From Methanothermobacter sp. CaT2 (lineage in GTDB: Archaea > Methanobacteriota > Methanobacteria > Methanobacteriales > Methanothermobacteraceae): a stretch of 64,000 nucleotides of DNA. The notes under the pieces are model-generated. The model saw nothing but the letters and a program-made list of their open reading frames with translations, was not told the DNA's origin and ran no database searches. Shown piece after piece: positions 45,043 through 56,491 of the stretch; the stretch's first letter is position 1, and every line of letters starts with the position of its first letter. The translations under genes were made by a program, and so were the position numbers. The stretch spans positions 527,065-591,064 of the forward strand of contig NZ_AP011952.1 in the NCBI RefSeq assembly GCF_000828575.1. The letters run 5' to 3'.

Positions 45043-45807
45043 ATGAAAATCGGTCGATTAACAATAATAGACATTTTGATAATCCTTTTCCTGGCCTCGC
45101 TAGTTTTATATGGCTTTTTCAAAACCTCAGACATCGATTCAAACATTCAATCATTCACATTCGATTCCTCTGAAATGACTAAGGTCCAGATAAAGTACAA
45201 TGATCTTTACAGTAAGGGAAAAATCATAAACAGCAAAATCCATGGATTTAATTCCTTAAAGCAGAAGAGAGAAGAAATCTATGGTGAAGTTATATGGGTG
45301 GGAACCGTTAACGGAAAGGTGGAAGTCCTCCTTGACGTTAATGGAAAGAAAATTCTTGCCGGAGGATATGATGATAAATTTGCAGATTATTACATTGATT
45401 CCATCACACTGGAAGCTGCAGGTAGTAAGAACGCCACTGACATCATTATAGAACCCCTTAAAATTAACAGAATGTCCGATTTAATTCTGGATATTCCCGG
45501 GCTAAAATATGAGCTAACAACAAATATACCCATCAGCGATGTGGATGCATCCAGATTCCAGGAACTTACAAAGGAACTGTACAGCAGAGAAAGATACGTG
45601 CCGATCACATTAAATTCCCCTAACAGCAGGATAGAAGTATTTCAGGCCACACCCGAAGCCTTGAAGGTATCTGATGAAGTCCTCGGAGATCTAAATGGTC
45701 AGACAGATTTCATCACGATAAGGGTATACAACGCCAATGAGGACGTAATAGAGAAAATAAAAGGTAAGTACTCCGTCATAAAGGTCGTTAATCTCAACAA
45801 CCTATAA
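45043..45807 (+). CDS. DUF4330-like membrane-anchored protein
   Basis: A 254-residue protein with one N-terminal membrane helix (IIDILIILFLASLVLYGFF, residues 8-26) and an outside part of mixed fold. The start matches the DUF4330 pattern (short cytoplasmic leader, one helix, then a beta domain); the rest is not clear. It precedes the polymerase-like gene by 22 bases, so both belong to a surface-polysaccharide unit. GGAGAG precedes the ATG. Function unknown. Confidence 0.55.
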   Translation: MKIGRLTIIDILIILFLASLVLYGFFKTSDIDSNIQSFTFDSSEMTKVQIKYNDLYSKGKIINSKIHGFNSLKQKREEIYGEVIWVGTVNGKVEVLLDVNGKKILAGGYDDKFADYYIDSITLEAAGSKNATDIIIEPLKINRMSDLILDIPGLKYELTTNIPISDVDASRFQELTKELYSRERYVPITLNSPNSRIEVFQATPEALKVSDEVLGDLNGQTDFITIRVYNANEDVIEKIKGKYSVIKVVNLNNL

Positions 45808-45829
45808 AATTTTGAAGGTACCGATTATT

Positions 45830-47098
45830 ATGAGCCAGATTTATGATACAACAAGAAGACTGTGTAAAAGCTTTGAATGGAAGTTTAAGGAAGCATTTAT
45901 CTTCAATTTACTCCTGGCCCTCTTCATGGGTATTGAAGAGAAATGGTTAAATAGCTTTATAAAGAGTATGTATCCTGGACATAATTTTCTCAGCTCCCTC
46001 AAAAGGAGCAGGGTACTGAAAAACCATATCTTTTCACCTCCTTCATTTATCGTGTTCTTCTCAATGTTCATGGCCCTTGCTGCCATTCCAGTCCAGAAAA
46101 CATTACAGATCAATATACTGATCGGTTTTTCATGTTTTCTTCTTTTTTCAGTGATTATGCCAGGGGTGATTCTAAGGGGTGATAGGTACCTGAGATTCAG
46201 TATTGATGACATCAGATCAATGGGTTTCACTTTATTCATTATTGGATCTGCCTTTCTGGCCATAACACTAACAGACGTTGGTGGCATCCCCCTCCTGAAA
46301 CCTTCCCTCAGATACCTCCTCAATCCGAAGCTAACTATCCCGGTTTATCTTATGATTCCAGGGACAGCTTTCATGTTAGCTTACATAACCGATAAGATGC
46401 AAAAAAGCGTTATAGACAGATCAACTGCAAGGTTCCGGGCCATTACTGTTTCACTGACCTGTCTTGTTATGCTGGCCCTCCTGGGATACCGGACACCCCT
46501 GGTTGCTGTAATACTCATAACCTTTATCATGGGTTATTACAGTGGATTATTCGAAATATGGGAGGTCCTGGGATCCTTCGCGGTAGCCTTAATGATAATT
46601 ATGGGCATAGGTTACTTCAGATCCGTTGAGGAGTACTCATTAAGCAACCTGGGTCCGCTTACAGTTCTAAAAATGAGGGCATCATTTACAATGAGCATAC
46701 TCAACAGATTATCCGCACTTGCAGGGATGACAGGTGTTATGCATGGTGATTTAACCCTCAGCATGATTCCAGGTGCAGGTAGTGGTCCGCGAGCATTGAT
46801 AGGGAAGCTGGTCCTCTGGAGAACAGGTGTTACAATCACTCCAACCCTGTTCGGTCAGATGCTTGTGGAGTTTGGTACCATCGGAGTGGCATTCGGTATG
46901 AGCATCCTTGGTCTTATCCTGGGAATTGGATACAGGATAATGCAAAAAACACGAGATTCGTTTTATATCATGCTCTACTCAATCGTGATGGCATACTGTC
47001 TCATCTCAATCGAAACTGGAATCCTTGATCAGCTCGTGGTTATCTACATTTTATGTGCATTTATTATATACATCTACAACATATACCTTAACATATGA
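45830..47098 (+). CDS. oligosaccharide repeat-unit polymerase-like membrane protein
   Basis: A 422-residue protein with about eleven membrane segments. The large central loop with LGYRTPLVAVILITFIMGYY and the GPRALIGKLVLWRTG stretch are of the kind seen in Wzy-like/TIGR04370 polymerases, which link repeat units outside the membrane. AAGGTA before the ATG is weak; a TTG at 45812 is in frame. AT-rich like its neighbour; role in surface polysaccharide is inferred. Confidence 0.65.
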   Translation: MSQIYDTTRRLCKSFEWKFKEAFIFNLLLALFMGIEEKWLNSFIKSMYPGHNFLSSLKRSRVLKNHIFSPPSFIVFFSMFMALAAIPVQKTLQINILIGFSCFLLFSVIMPGVILRGDRYLRFSIDDIRSMGFTLFIIGSAFLAITLTDVGGIPLLKPSLRYLLNPKLTIPVYLMIPGTAFMLAYITDKMQKSVIDRSTARFRAITVSLTCLVMLALLGYRTPLVAVILITFIMGYYSGLFEIWEVLGSFAVALMIIMGIGYFRSVEEYSLSNLGPLTVLKMRASFTMSILNRLSALAGMTGVMHGDLTLSMIPGAGSGPRALIGKLVLWRTGVTITPTLFGQMLVEFGTIGVAFGMSILGLILGIGYRIMQKTRDSFYIMLYSIVMAYCLISIETGILDQLVVIYILCAFIIYIYNIYLNI

Positions 47099-47102
47099 TT
47101 TT

Positions 47103-49604
47103 CTATGCCCCCCTACCTTTTTCAATGGCCCGCACAATCCCTGAACATTCCTTCAGGTACCTCCTCCTTTTAAATGCGCTGGCGATCCTCCCTATGGATT
47201 CAAGGGCCCTGACGGTGGTATCAAGCCAGCTGAAGATATCCCCTGGGTAGGCCTGAATCTGGTATCTGGACAGAAGTCCCCTGCTTATCTCCACCGGGTC
47301 CCTGCCACTGATACGCTCTGCTATAATATGTTCAGATAATCTGCGCTGTATGCATCCACAGAATGGTCTGTCCCTGCATTCACAGGATAGGAAATCCATC
47401 TGCAAATTGAGAACAGCCTCCTGAAGTTTACTGTCAAGCTTCACAAGGTTATCCCCATCTGAGAGTATGTCGAGGGTTGAATCCGCCATCAGATTCATTG
47501 AGAACCTTGCTCCAGCTGCCCTGCTGAGGGCACGGTGCAGCCTCCCTGATAGATATGCTCCCTCAAAGGGTTCGAGCTCCAGTGCTATGTCCAGGGGTCT
47601 CCTTGAAGCCCCCTTAAGGTGGCCCCTTATGTACTCGGCATCGGTCACACCTATGAATGACTTTGAGACTGCCACCCCATAACCGGTGGCGCGGAGTCCA
47701 CCATCCCTGACTATCATGCCATGGGATTCAAGGATGTCAAGGGCTCCTTCAGGGTCCAGGGGCCATGAGGGGTCTGGAGAGATTTCAGATTCAGATTTTA
47801 TAGCACCTGAGGTTATATCTGCCAGGATGTTCTCAAGGACATCCTCCTCTGTGTAATTTACATCCACAGGGTCAGGTCCGCTTTCAAGGAGTTTGAGCGC
47901 CATGGCCTCCTCTGACTCGCCATCAAACTCCATTCCAACCTCTGCAAGGACATATACAACGCCACGGTCATGGTAGGAGGGTCTGCCCGCCCTTCCAAGC
48001 ATCTGTGCAAATTCGTTGGGCATGAGCCACCTGTTTCCCATGAGAAGCGTTTCAAAGACTACCTGTGATGCCGGGAAATCCACTCCAGCGGCAAGTGCGG
48101 CAGTTGTAACTATTGCTGCGAGTTCCTGTGATGCGAAGGCCCTTTCTATGCGCTGCCTTTCCCTGTAGGATAAACCTGCATGGTAGGCCGCCGCCCTCAC
48201 ACCCCTCCGTGTCAGATAATCTGCAATGAGCCTCGTCTTTCTACGGGAATTGGTGAAGACTATCGTCTGGCCCCGGAACCCCTTTTCTGATTCTGTGGAG
48301 AACTCCCTCTCAGCAAGCCTGAGTATGAGGTTCTTCTTATCCTCCTCCCCCCTGGAGAATACGAGGTGCCTCTCAAGGGGGACAGGTCTCCTGTCATACT
48401 CAACCAGTCTAAGCCCGAACTCAGAGGCCACCTCAAGGTTGTTCTTCACGGTTGCAGAGAGTGCGATTATCTGGGCATCAGGAAAGAGTCTTCTTATGCG
48501 CTTTATCATTCCCTTGAGCCTTGAACCCCTCTCCTCATCCTCAAGGGTGTGGATCTCATCAATGACAACCACACCAACATCCCCCAGGATGCCAGACCTC
48601 CCTGCCCTCAGGATGTAGTCCATCCCCTCATAGGTTCCGACCACTATATCGGCTTTGCTAACATCTGTCTCCGGAATTCTGAGTTCATCTCTTGCCCTTA
48701 TGCGACTCATACCGACCTTTATGGCTGTTTTGAGTTTTAGGGGTGAGTACCTCCTTCTGAAGTCCCGGTACTTCTGGTTCGCAAGGGCCACCAGTGGCGT
48801 GAGGTATATGAATTTTTCACCACCCAGGGCCCTGGGTATGCCTGCAAGTTCAGCTATGAGGGTCTTTCCGCTAGCAGTTGCAGATACAACCATGAGGTCC
48901 TCCCCCTCCAGGAGCCCCGCATCCACTGCAAGGACCTGTACAGGTCTGAGAACCGTGTTACCCTCCCTTTTAAGCATCCTCTTAAATTTTTCCGGTACTG
49001 CAAGTTTATCAAGAGGGACGCGGGGGGTCCTCTCTGATTCCGATGTCACGGTGTCATAGCGGGTCAGTTCATGGTTCTCGAGAGGGTCAAAGCGGGGGGA
49101 CATCATCTCCAGTATCTTATCAAGGCTTACACCACGCCTTATAAGTCTCCTGAAGTTTCTGAATGTTGATCCGTCCATGCCTGCAAATTTAAGCTCCCTC
49201 TTTATGAGCTCATCAACGCATCTTGAACATATGATCTGACCTGCGTGCACCGTCGATGACCTTGAACTTACAACTGTCAGATAGCCCTCATGGAGGCAGT
49301 GCTGGCATACCCTTGCATACCTGTAGCTGATGCCGTAGGATGAGAGTAGATCCTCAATTTCCGGGTCACGTCCTGTTAAAATAACAGCCTGCTTCTTCAG
49401 TATCTTAAGGGCCTCTGATGGTTTCCTGAGGGTTTCACGTTCACCCTTCTCAACCGTGAACCTTGATATCCTCGGTCCTGCTTCTGTGCTCCTGATTTTT
49501 AGTCTGCCCCAGTAAGCAGGTTTTCTGCGTGTGTTGAGGATCTTCTTTGGGTTTCCTGCCGGTATAAAATCAACGGACCTTTTCCTTCTGTTTAAAACTA
49601 TCAT
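47103..49604 (-). CDS. archaeal DEAD/DEAH helicase with zinc motifs
   Basis: An 833-residue superfamily 2 helicase related to Hel308/Brr2-type and DUF5814 helicases. The N-terminal domain has a zinc ribbon (CQHCLHEGY about 105 and CSRCVDEL about 133). Motifs: Walker A VSATASGKT (about 241), DEIH (about 350), SAT (motif III), and GRAGRPSYHD (motif VI, about 538). A second Cys-rich patch (CECRDRPFCGC, near 735) lies by the C-terminus. DNA repair or RNA processing is possible; I can't tell which. The start is ATG 49604 with GAGAG upstream; a further 19 residues upstream are open. Confidence 0.88.
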   Translation of the reverse strand: MIVLNRRKRSVDFIPAGNPKKILNTRRKPAYWGRLKIRSTEAGPRISRFTVEKGERETLRKPSEALKILKKQAVILTGRDPEIEDLLSSYGISYRYARVCQHCLHEGYLTVVSSRSSTVHAGQIICSRCVDELIKRELKFAGMDGSTFRNFRRLIRRGVSLDKILEMMSPRFDPLENHELTRYDTVTSESERTPRVPLDKLAVPEKFKRMLKREGNTVLRPVQVLAVDAGLLEGEDLMVVSATASGKTLIAELAGIPRALGGEKFIYLTPLVALANQKYRDFRRRYSPLKLKTAIKVGMSRIRARDELRIPETDVSKADIVVGTYEGMDYILRAGRSGILGDVGVVVIDEIHTLEDEERGSRLKGMIKRIRRLFPDAQIIALSATVKNNLEVASEFGLRLVEYDRRPVPLERHLVFSRGEEDKKNLILRLAEREFSTESEKGFRGQTIVFTNSRRKTRLIADYLTRRGVRAAAYHAGLSYRERQRIERAFASQELAAIVTTAALAAGVDFPASQVVFETLLMGNRWLMPNEFAQMLGRAGRPSYHDRGVVYVLAEVGMEFDGESEEAMALKLLESGPDPVDVNYTEEDVLENILADITSGAIKSESEISPDPSWPLDPEGALDILESHGMIVRDGGLRATGYGVAVSKSFIGVTDAEYIRGHLKGASRRPLDIALELEPFEGAYLSGRLHRALSRAAGARFSMNLMADSTLDILSDGDNLVKLDSKLQEAVLNLQMDFLSCECRDRPFCGCIQRRLSEHIIAERISGRDPVEISRGLLSRYQIQAYPGDIFSWLDTTVRALESIGRIASAFKRRRYLKECSGIVRAIEKGRGA

Positions 49605-49629
49605 TATATCTCTCAAAAAAATTAAAAAA

Positions 49630-51275
49630 TCAGGGCTGCTCCTTCTTCTTGAGGAGCTCAACCGCCATCTCCCTCAATTTGAACTTCTGGACCTTCCCGC
49701 TTGCAGTGAGGGGGAACTCGTCCACAAAGAAGACGTGCTTTGGAACCTTGTATCTTGCTATTCTCTGGATGGCATAGTCCCTCACGTCCTCCTCCAGGAT
49801 ATCTGCACCGTCCTCCCTTATGATGAAGGCTCCTACTATCTCCCCGTACTTCTCGTCGGGTATACCCACCACCTGCACGTCCTTTACACCCGGCATTGTG
49901 TGGAGGAACTCCTCGATCTCCCTGGGGTAGATGTTCTCACCTCCCCTTATGATCATGTCCTTTATTCTGCCCACGATGGAGTAGTAGCCGTCCTCATCCA
50001 TAACCGCCAGGTCACCGCTGTGGAGCCATCCATCCTCATCGATGGCCTCTGCTGTCATCTCAGGCATCTTGTAGTATCCCTTCATGACGTTGTAGCCGCG
50101 GCAGCATATCTCACCGGGTTCTCCGGGTCCGAGTTCCTCTCCTGTTTCAGGGTCGACTATCTTGACCTCAATGTGGGGGAGGGGTGTCCCAACGGTCTCG
50201 ACGCGCTTCTCGATGGGGTCGTCCACACTGGTCTGTGTGAAGACAGGTGATGCCTCTGTGAGGCCGTAGGCTATTGTGACCTCCTTCATGTTCATGTCAT
50301 TCATGACACGCTTCATGGCCTCTATCGGGCAGGGTGACCCTGCCATGATACCCGTGCGCAGTGAGGAGAGGTCGAACATGTCAAACATTGGGTGGGTGAA
50401 CTCTGCTATGAACATTGTTGGAACTCCGTAGAGTGCGGTGCACCTCTCCTTTTCAACAGCTGCAAGGACGAGGAGGGGGTCGAAGAGCTCTATCATCACC
50501 AGTGTGCCCCCGTGGGTGAGGAGGGCAAGGACACCCAGGACTATGCCGAAGCAGTGAAAGAGGGGTACCGGCAGGCATAGCCTGTCCTCCTCTGTGAACC
50601 TCTGTCTTTCCCCTATGTAGTAACCGTTGTTGAGTATGTTCCTGTGGGTGAGCATTACCCCCTTGGGGAATCCTGTGGTGCCTGAGGTGTACTGCATGTT
50701 GATAACATCGGTGTTTTTGAGGGTTGACATCACCGTCCTTAGCTCGGTGTCAGGGACGTGTTTTCCGAGGAGCATCAGTTCATTGGTGTTGTACATACCC
50801 CTGTGCTTCTGAGCACCGATGTATATTACGCTTCGAAGTTCAGGGAACCTTTCACTCCTGAGGTGGCCCCTCTCATGGGTCTTGAGTTCAGGTACCAGTT
50901 CATAGAGTGTCTGTACATAGTCAACATCCCTGAAGCCGTCTATTATGGCTAGGGCCTTCATATCGGACTGTTTCATGACGTATTCCAGTTCATGACTCTT
51001 ATATGCTGTGTTGACCGTTACAAGGACCGCCCCTATCTTTGCAGTTGCGAACAGGAAGGTGAGCCAGTCAGGTACATTGGTTGCCCAGATACCAACGTGG
51101 TCCCCCTTCCGATGCCAATAGATAGGAGGCCCTTCGCAAGGAGGTTGACCCTTTCATTGAATTCTCTGTAGGTGAAACGCAGGTCCCTGTCGGGGTATAC
51201 TATGAATTCCTTATCAGCGTACCTTTCAACCTGTTTCTCGAAGAATTCCCCTATTGTATCTTCAGTGAAAACCAT
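49630..51275 (-). pseudogene. AMP-forming acyl-CoA synthetase, frameshifted
   Basis: The ATG at 51275 opens [19 protein letters not shown]; the frame breaks near 51104, where a run of five C (five G on the coding strand) would need a sixth. Joining gives 548 residues through [19 protein letters not shown] to the ATP-binding [12 protein letters not shown] and the C-terminal [20 protein letters not shown] and [10 protein letters not shown] motif. Both halves are undamaged otherwise. Archaea lack fatty acids as lipid, but some make or activate acyl acids; the substrate is unknown. It is the last gene of the HTH-cupin/thioesterase operon. Confidence 0.9.
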
Positions 51276-51292
51276 AAATCCACCCTTATAAG

Positions 51293-51697
51293 TTAATCTT
51301 CCTCCACGAGGTGCTCCTCAAGCTGCTTCCTTATCTCGGGAGGTATAGGCTTCTTTCTCTGCTCTATGAAGTCATAGTGGACAAGGACGGCCTTGCCCCG
51401 TGCCTTGAGTTCCCCATCCTGCCATGCCTCATGCCCTATTGTGAAGGAGGAGTTTCCGATGTGGGTTATGTAACTCCTTATCTCAACGTCACTTCCATAG
51501 TACATCTGGGCCAGGAAGTCGAACTCCGTCCTCACGAGTATGAGCTTCCACTTCTCATAGCTGAGGTCGAGGTCGGGCGTGAACATCCTGAATATCGGGT
51601 TCCTGCCCTTTTCGAACCAGACCGCGAGAACTGTGTTGTTGACATGCCTGAGACCGTCTATATCCCCGAAGCGGGGTGTTACTGTGATTTTGAACAT
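51293..51697 (-). CDS. hotdog-fold acyl-CoA thioesterase
   Basis: A 134-residue 4-hydroxybenzoyl-CoA thioesterase-type (YbgC/FcbC) protein. The active-site segment [23 protein letters not shown] (about residues 10-32) holds the catalytic Asp in D-x-D/G-x-x-HVNN; then [15 protein letters not shown] and FTIGHEAW follow. The start is ATG 51697 with no strong site. It lies between the regulator (11 bases) and the synthetase (17 bases), a pair that would make and hydrolyse acyl-CoA. Confidence 0.92.
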   Translation of the reverse strand: MFKITVTPRFGDIDGLRHVNNTVLAVWFEKGRNPIFRMFTPDLDLSYEKWKLILVRTEFDFLAQMYYGSDVEIRSYITHIGNSSFTIGHEAWQDGELKARGKAVLVHYDFIEQRKKPIPPEIRKQLEEHLVEED

Positions 51698-51708
51698 TCT
51701 ATCATCAA

Positions 51709-52281
51709 CTAGAATGGTGTGTAGACGACTGCAAGTATCCTTGCATTTTCCTCGCCGGCTGCATGGAGGTGGTGGGGTACCACGGAGTCATAGTAGATGC
51801 TGTCACCCTCTGATAGAAGGTAGCGGTCCTGTCCATAGATAACCTCTATTTCACCCTCAAGGACGTATATGAACTCCTCACCCTCATGGGATGATAGTTT
51901 GAAGTCATCGGTGTGGAGTTCCACGTCGATTATGAAGGGTTCCATGTGCCTGTCACCTTTACCTGCGCCGAGGGAGTGGAAGCTGAGGTTGCTGGTGTCT
52001 GTCTTCTCCTCATAGCCTGAGAAGTGTATCACCCTCTGGGTTTTACCCTTCCTCACTATGACCGGTTCGTCCTGGACCCTGTCATCAAGGAGGGTGCCGA
52101 GCCTCACACCAAGGGTTCTTGAGATCTTTATGAGGGGTGTGAGTGATGGTATAATGTCCCCTTCCTCTATTTTCTTTATGAGTTCCGCATTAACCCCGCT
52201 TCTTTCTGCGAGCTCATCTACTGTTATGTTCTGGTTATCTCTGAGCTGTTTTATTCTCTCTCCCACTGTGTTTTCCGGCAC
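51709..52281 (-). CDS. XRE-family regulator with cupin domain
   Basis: A 190-residue protein: an N-terminal helix-turn-helix (residues 6-60: IKQLRDNQNITVDELAERSGVNAELIKKIE) and a C-terminal cupin with HEGEEFIYVLEGEIEVIYG (about 133-151) and LSEGDSIYYDSVVPHHLHAAGEE. The cupin would sense a small ligand, probably an acid or an acyl-CoA related compound. It leads the operon of thioesterase and acyl-CoA synthetase and likely controls it. GGTGATCACG precedes the GTG/ATG. The same order occurs in other archaea and bacteria in my memory. Confidence 0.92.
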   Translation of the reverse strand: MPENTVGERIKQLRDNQNITVDELAERSGVNAELIKKIEEGDIIPSLTPLIKISRTLGVRLGTLLDDRVQDEPVIVRKGKTQRVIHFSGYEEKTDTSNLSFHSLGAGKGDRHMEPFIIDVELHTDDFKLSSHEGEEFIYVLEGEIEVIYGQDRYLLSEGDSIYYDSVVPHHLHAAGEENARILAVVYTPF

Positions 52282-52497
52282 GTGATCACCTTAACATTAT
52301 GGTAAGCTGTATCTATTATCTAAAATCTCAGTTTAAAAAAATTGCTGTTTAAAAATGTGCAGAGCATCAGCATATGCATGACGAACTGTTAAGTAATCTC
52401 CTAAATGATCTCCGGTTATCTGAAAATATGTCAATGTTCACATCCCTGCAGAGATGCAACCATTCCATGTAATATCTGAGGGGGTAATGGATTCGTA

Positions 52498-52797
52498 TCA
52501 ATCCTGGTTACGGTTAAATGGCGTGGAGGACCGGTTGGTTCTATTGTCAATGTAGACAGTGACATCGCTGGTGTTGGTTATATTGGTTGTGTTATTCAGC
52601 ACATGCTTCCTGAGGGTTACCGGTTCAAAGCCAGGGTTTCCCATGGTCTGTATCTTTTCTTCGGAGGGAAGGATGTCAGTGGGTAGCTCAACTGCAAAGG
52701 ATGGCTTTAGAAGTATACACATGGTCGATGAAAACCCGTAGGCAATTAAAGCTATCATGAGGATCGCGAAAAGCCTTCCCTTCTTTGTTGAGTTCAA
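52498..52797 (-). CDS. single-helix membrane protein, unknown
   Basis: A 99-residue protein with an N-terminal membrane segment ([22 protein letters not shown], about 8-29) and an Asn/Thr-rich tail [24 protein letters not shown] with several glycosylation sequons, so outside the cell. GAGGTG is six bases before the TTG at 52797; GTG 52806 is in frame. It is divergent from the first amtB; a nitrogen-linked role is possible but only by position. Confidence 0.5.
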   Translation of the reverse strand: MNSTKKGRLFAILMIALIAYGFSSTMCILLKPSFAVELPTDILPSEEKIQTMGNPGFEPVTLRKHVLNNTTNITNTSDVTVYIDNRTNRSSTPFNRNQD

Positions 52798-52833
52798 TGG
52801 TAACACCTCTCTACTTTTTTTATTCTCATGATA

Positions 52834-52869
52834 TTTATAATGTTGGTAGATTTTCGGAAGTAGGTTACC
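52834..52869 (+). promoter_or_regulatory. amtB1 promoter with NrpR-like operator
   Basis: TATA-like TTTATAA (52834-52840) is followed 16 bases on by GGAAGTAGGTTACC (52856-52869), which fits GGAA-N6-TACC. It overlaps the predicted start of transcription. NrpR in methanogens represses by binding such palindromes (GGAA-N6-TTCC in Methanococcus, GGTA-N6-TACC in Methanosarcina). Inferred. Confidence 0.55.
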
Positions 52870-52925
52870 GGCATCCTTATATTGGTGATTGCAGATATGT
52901 TAGGCACATCCAAAAGGAGAGTGAT

Positions 52926-54149
52926 ATGATGCTAAATTCAGGTGATACAGCATGGATGTTGATCTCAACTGCACTCGTGATACTAATGACGGTGCCAGGG
53001 GTTGCTATGTTCTATTCTGGTTTAACAAAACGTGAGAATGTTCTGAACACCATCTTTCTATCATTTGTTTCCCTTGGCATTGTGAGTCTGCTCTGGTTTC
53101 TGTTTGGATATGGTCTAATATTCGGCGGGGATGTTTCAGGGATCATAGGATCCCATCAGGTGGGCATCAGCCTTATTAATTTAGGGTCTGCTTCAAAATA
53201 TGCTCCAACAATCCCCGAAGGACTCTTTGCAATTTTTCAGATGACCTTTGCTGCAATAACAGTTGCCCTGATTTCTGGCGCTGTGGTGGAAAGGATCAAA
53301 TTCTCGTCATGGATACTGTTCATCCCCCTCTGGTTTGCACTCGTATATGTACCCGTGGCCCACTGGGTATGGGGCGGAGGATTCCTGCAGAACCTTGGTG
53401 TTCATGATTTCGCAGGGGGAATTGTGGTGCACATCACCAGTGGCATAGCCGCCCTTGCCCTTGCCCTTGTTACTGGTCCAAGATATGACCAGAAACTGAT
53501 GCCACATCACCTTGGATATTCTGTTATAGGTACCGGTCTTCTCTGGTTTGGCTGGTTTGGATTCAACGCCGGTTCAGCCCTCTCTGCCGGATCCCTTGCA
53601 GCTAACGCCATGATAGTGACAAACACCTCTGCAGCGGCGGGTATGATAGGATGGATCCTCATGGATAGACTTAAAACCGGAAAACCAACACTTCTTGGCG
53701 CTCTTTCTGGAGCAGTTGCAGGCCTGGCATCAATAACACCTGCAGCAGGTTTTGTGGATATAGGTGCCTCCATTGTCACCGGACTTGTGGCAGCTGTTAT
53801 ATGTTATCTTGCAGTTTCATGGCTGAAGCCAGCTGCTGGATATGATGATGCGCTTGATGTATTTGGGATTCACGGTGTTTCAGGGATCATAGGAACCCTT
53901 GGAGTTGGTTTATTTGCAGTTCCAGCCCTAAACCCATCTTTGACCTCAGGAGGTCTTTTAACTGGAAGCACATCCCTTCTTGTCAGTCAGCTGATTGGTG
54001 TTGTCACCGTCACTGTCTACACCTTCGTCGTTACATATATCCTTGCGATGCTGCTGATGAAATTTAAGGGGCTCCGTGTTGAAAGGGAAGAGGAAATTCA
54101 GGGACTTGACATAAATCTCCATGAGGAAACAGGTTACAGACTGACATGA
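52926..54149 (+). CDS. amtB: ammonium transporter
   Basis: A 407-residue Amt/Rh protein with eleven membrane segments. The pore twin-His context is seen in [12 protein letters not shown] (about residues 143-154) and [13 protein letters not shown] (about 306-318); the cytoplasmic tail [15 protein letters not shown] is where PII docks. GGAGAGTGAT precedes the ATG pair at 52926/52929. It is followed by a PII gene (54220) and is under an NrpR-like operator. This copy is more AT-rich than amtB2 in the window, whose codons look more like highly expressed genes. Confidence 0.96.
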   Translation: MMLNSGDTAWMLISTALVILMTVPGVAMFYSGLTKRENVLNTIFLSFVSLGIVSLLWFLFGYGLIFGGDVSGIIGSHQVGISLINLGSASKYAPTIPEGLFAIFQMTFAAITVALISGAVVERIKFSSWILFIPLWFALVYVPVAHWVWGGGFLQNLGVHDFAGGIVVHITSGIAALALALVTGPRYDQKLMPHHLGYSVIGTGLLWFGWFGFNAGSALSAGSLAANAMIVTNTSAAAGMIGWILMDRLKTGKPTLLGALSGAVAGLASITPAAGFVDIGASIVTGLVAAVICYLAVSWLKPAAGYDDALDVFGIHGVSGIIGTLGVGLFAVPALNPSLTSGGLLTGSTSLLVSQLIGVVTVTVYTFVVTYILAMLLMKFKGLRVEREEEIQGLDINLHEETGYRLT

Positions 54150-54219
54150 ACACAGATTTAAACATGGTTCACAGAAGTACTTATAAGAAATCCGGTTAAG
54201 GATATTTAAGGTGAAGACC

Positions 54220-54558
54220 ATGAGGAAAATCACAGCAATTATCAGAAGGGAGAAACTTGAGGATGTTAAGGATGCTCTGGAGCTTATGGGAATCCACGGG
54301 ATGACGGTTTCAGATGTGAAGGGAAGGGGTCAGCAGATGGGTATCCGGGAGAGCTACCGTGGAATGGACTACTGTGTTGATCTCCTCCCAAAGGTTCAGC
54401 TTGAGATCGTGGTTGATTCAGAGGACCTTGAAAGGACTGTTGAGGCGATATCTGAAAATGCCAGGACCGGGGATGTGGGTGATGGAAAAATCTTTGTAAC
54501 CGATGTAATTGATGTTGTTAGGATAAGGACAGGTGAACACGGCAGAGATGCCATCTAG
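54220..54558 (+). CDS. glnK: PII protein
   Basis: A 112-residue GlnK/GlnB-family trimer subunit that blocks AmtB when nitrogen is high. The T-loop is seen in IRESYRGMDYCVDLLPKVQLEIV (Tyr at 46-51, in parts), and the ATP site in GRTGDVGDGKIFV-type sequence (ARTGDVGDGKIFVTDV). AAGGTGA lies five bases before the ATG at 54220. It is the partner of the first amtB. Confidence 0.95.
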   Translation: MRKITAIIRREKLEDVKDALELMGIHGMTVSDVKGRGQQMGIRESYRGMDYCVDLLPKVQLEIVVDSEDLERTVEAISENARTGDVGDGKIFVTDVIDVVRIRTGEHGRDAI

Positions 54559-54660
54559 GAAATTAAACAATTATTTTTATTTAACATATTTCAGTAATTG
54601 AGGTTATTATCTAAACTTGTTTTACTCAGCATACATTTATCTGAAACTATATCCGAAAGA

Positions 54661-54717
54661 TTTATATATCAGCATCATCTTACTCTCATTGTCGGAAGTT
54701 ACCTTCCTATTTCCGAC
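54661..54717 (+). promoter_or_regulatory. amtB2 promoter with NrpR-like operator
   Basis: TTTATATAT at 54661-54669 is the TATA box. GGAAGTTACCTTCC (54694-54707) fits GGAA-N6-TTCC exactly, and a wider palindrome GTCGGAA (54691-54697) with TTCCGAC (54711-54717) encloses it. The operator overlaps the expected start of transcription. This is the clearest NrpR candidate in the window. Confidence 0.65.
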
Positions 54718-54778
54718 TATGATATAAATTGTTGGAGAGAAAAAATATAATTAAGAACAATATATGGAGATGACTCTG

Positions 54779-56351
<1,573 letters not shown>

Positions 56352-56491
56352 TTTTTTAATTCATTGCTTTCATTTTTTAAAAACTACTTAATCCCACCCT
56401 ATTTTTCTTTTCAGGTTTTAAATTAAAGAACTATTTAATTACATATAAATACATGGAAACCCCAAGTAAGTATCAGATCTGGGGTGGGGAT

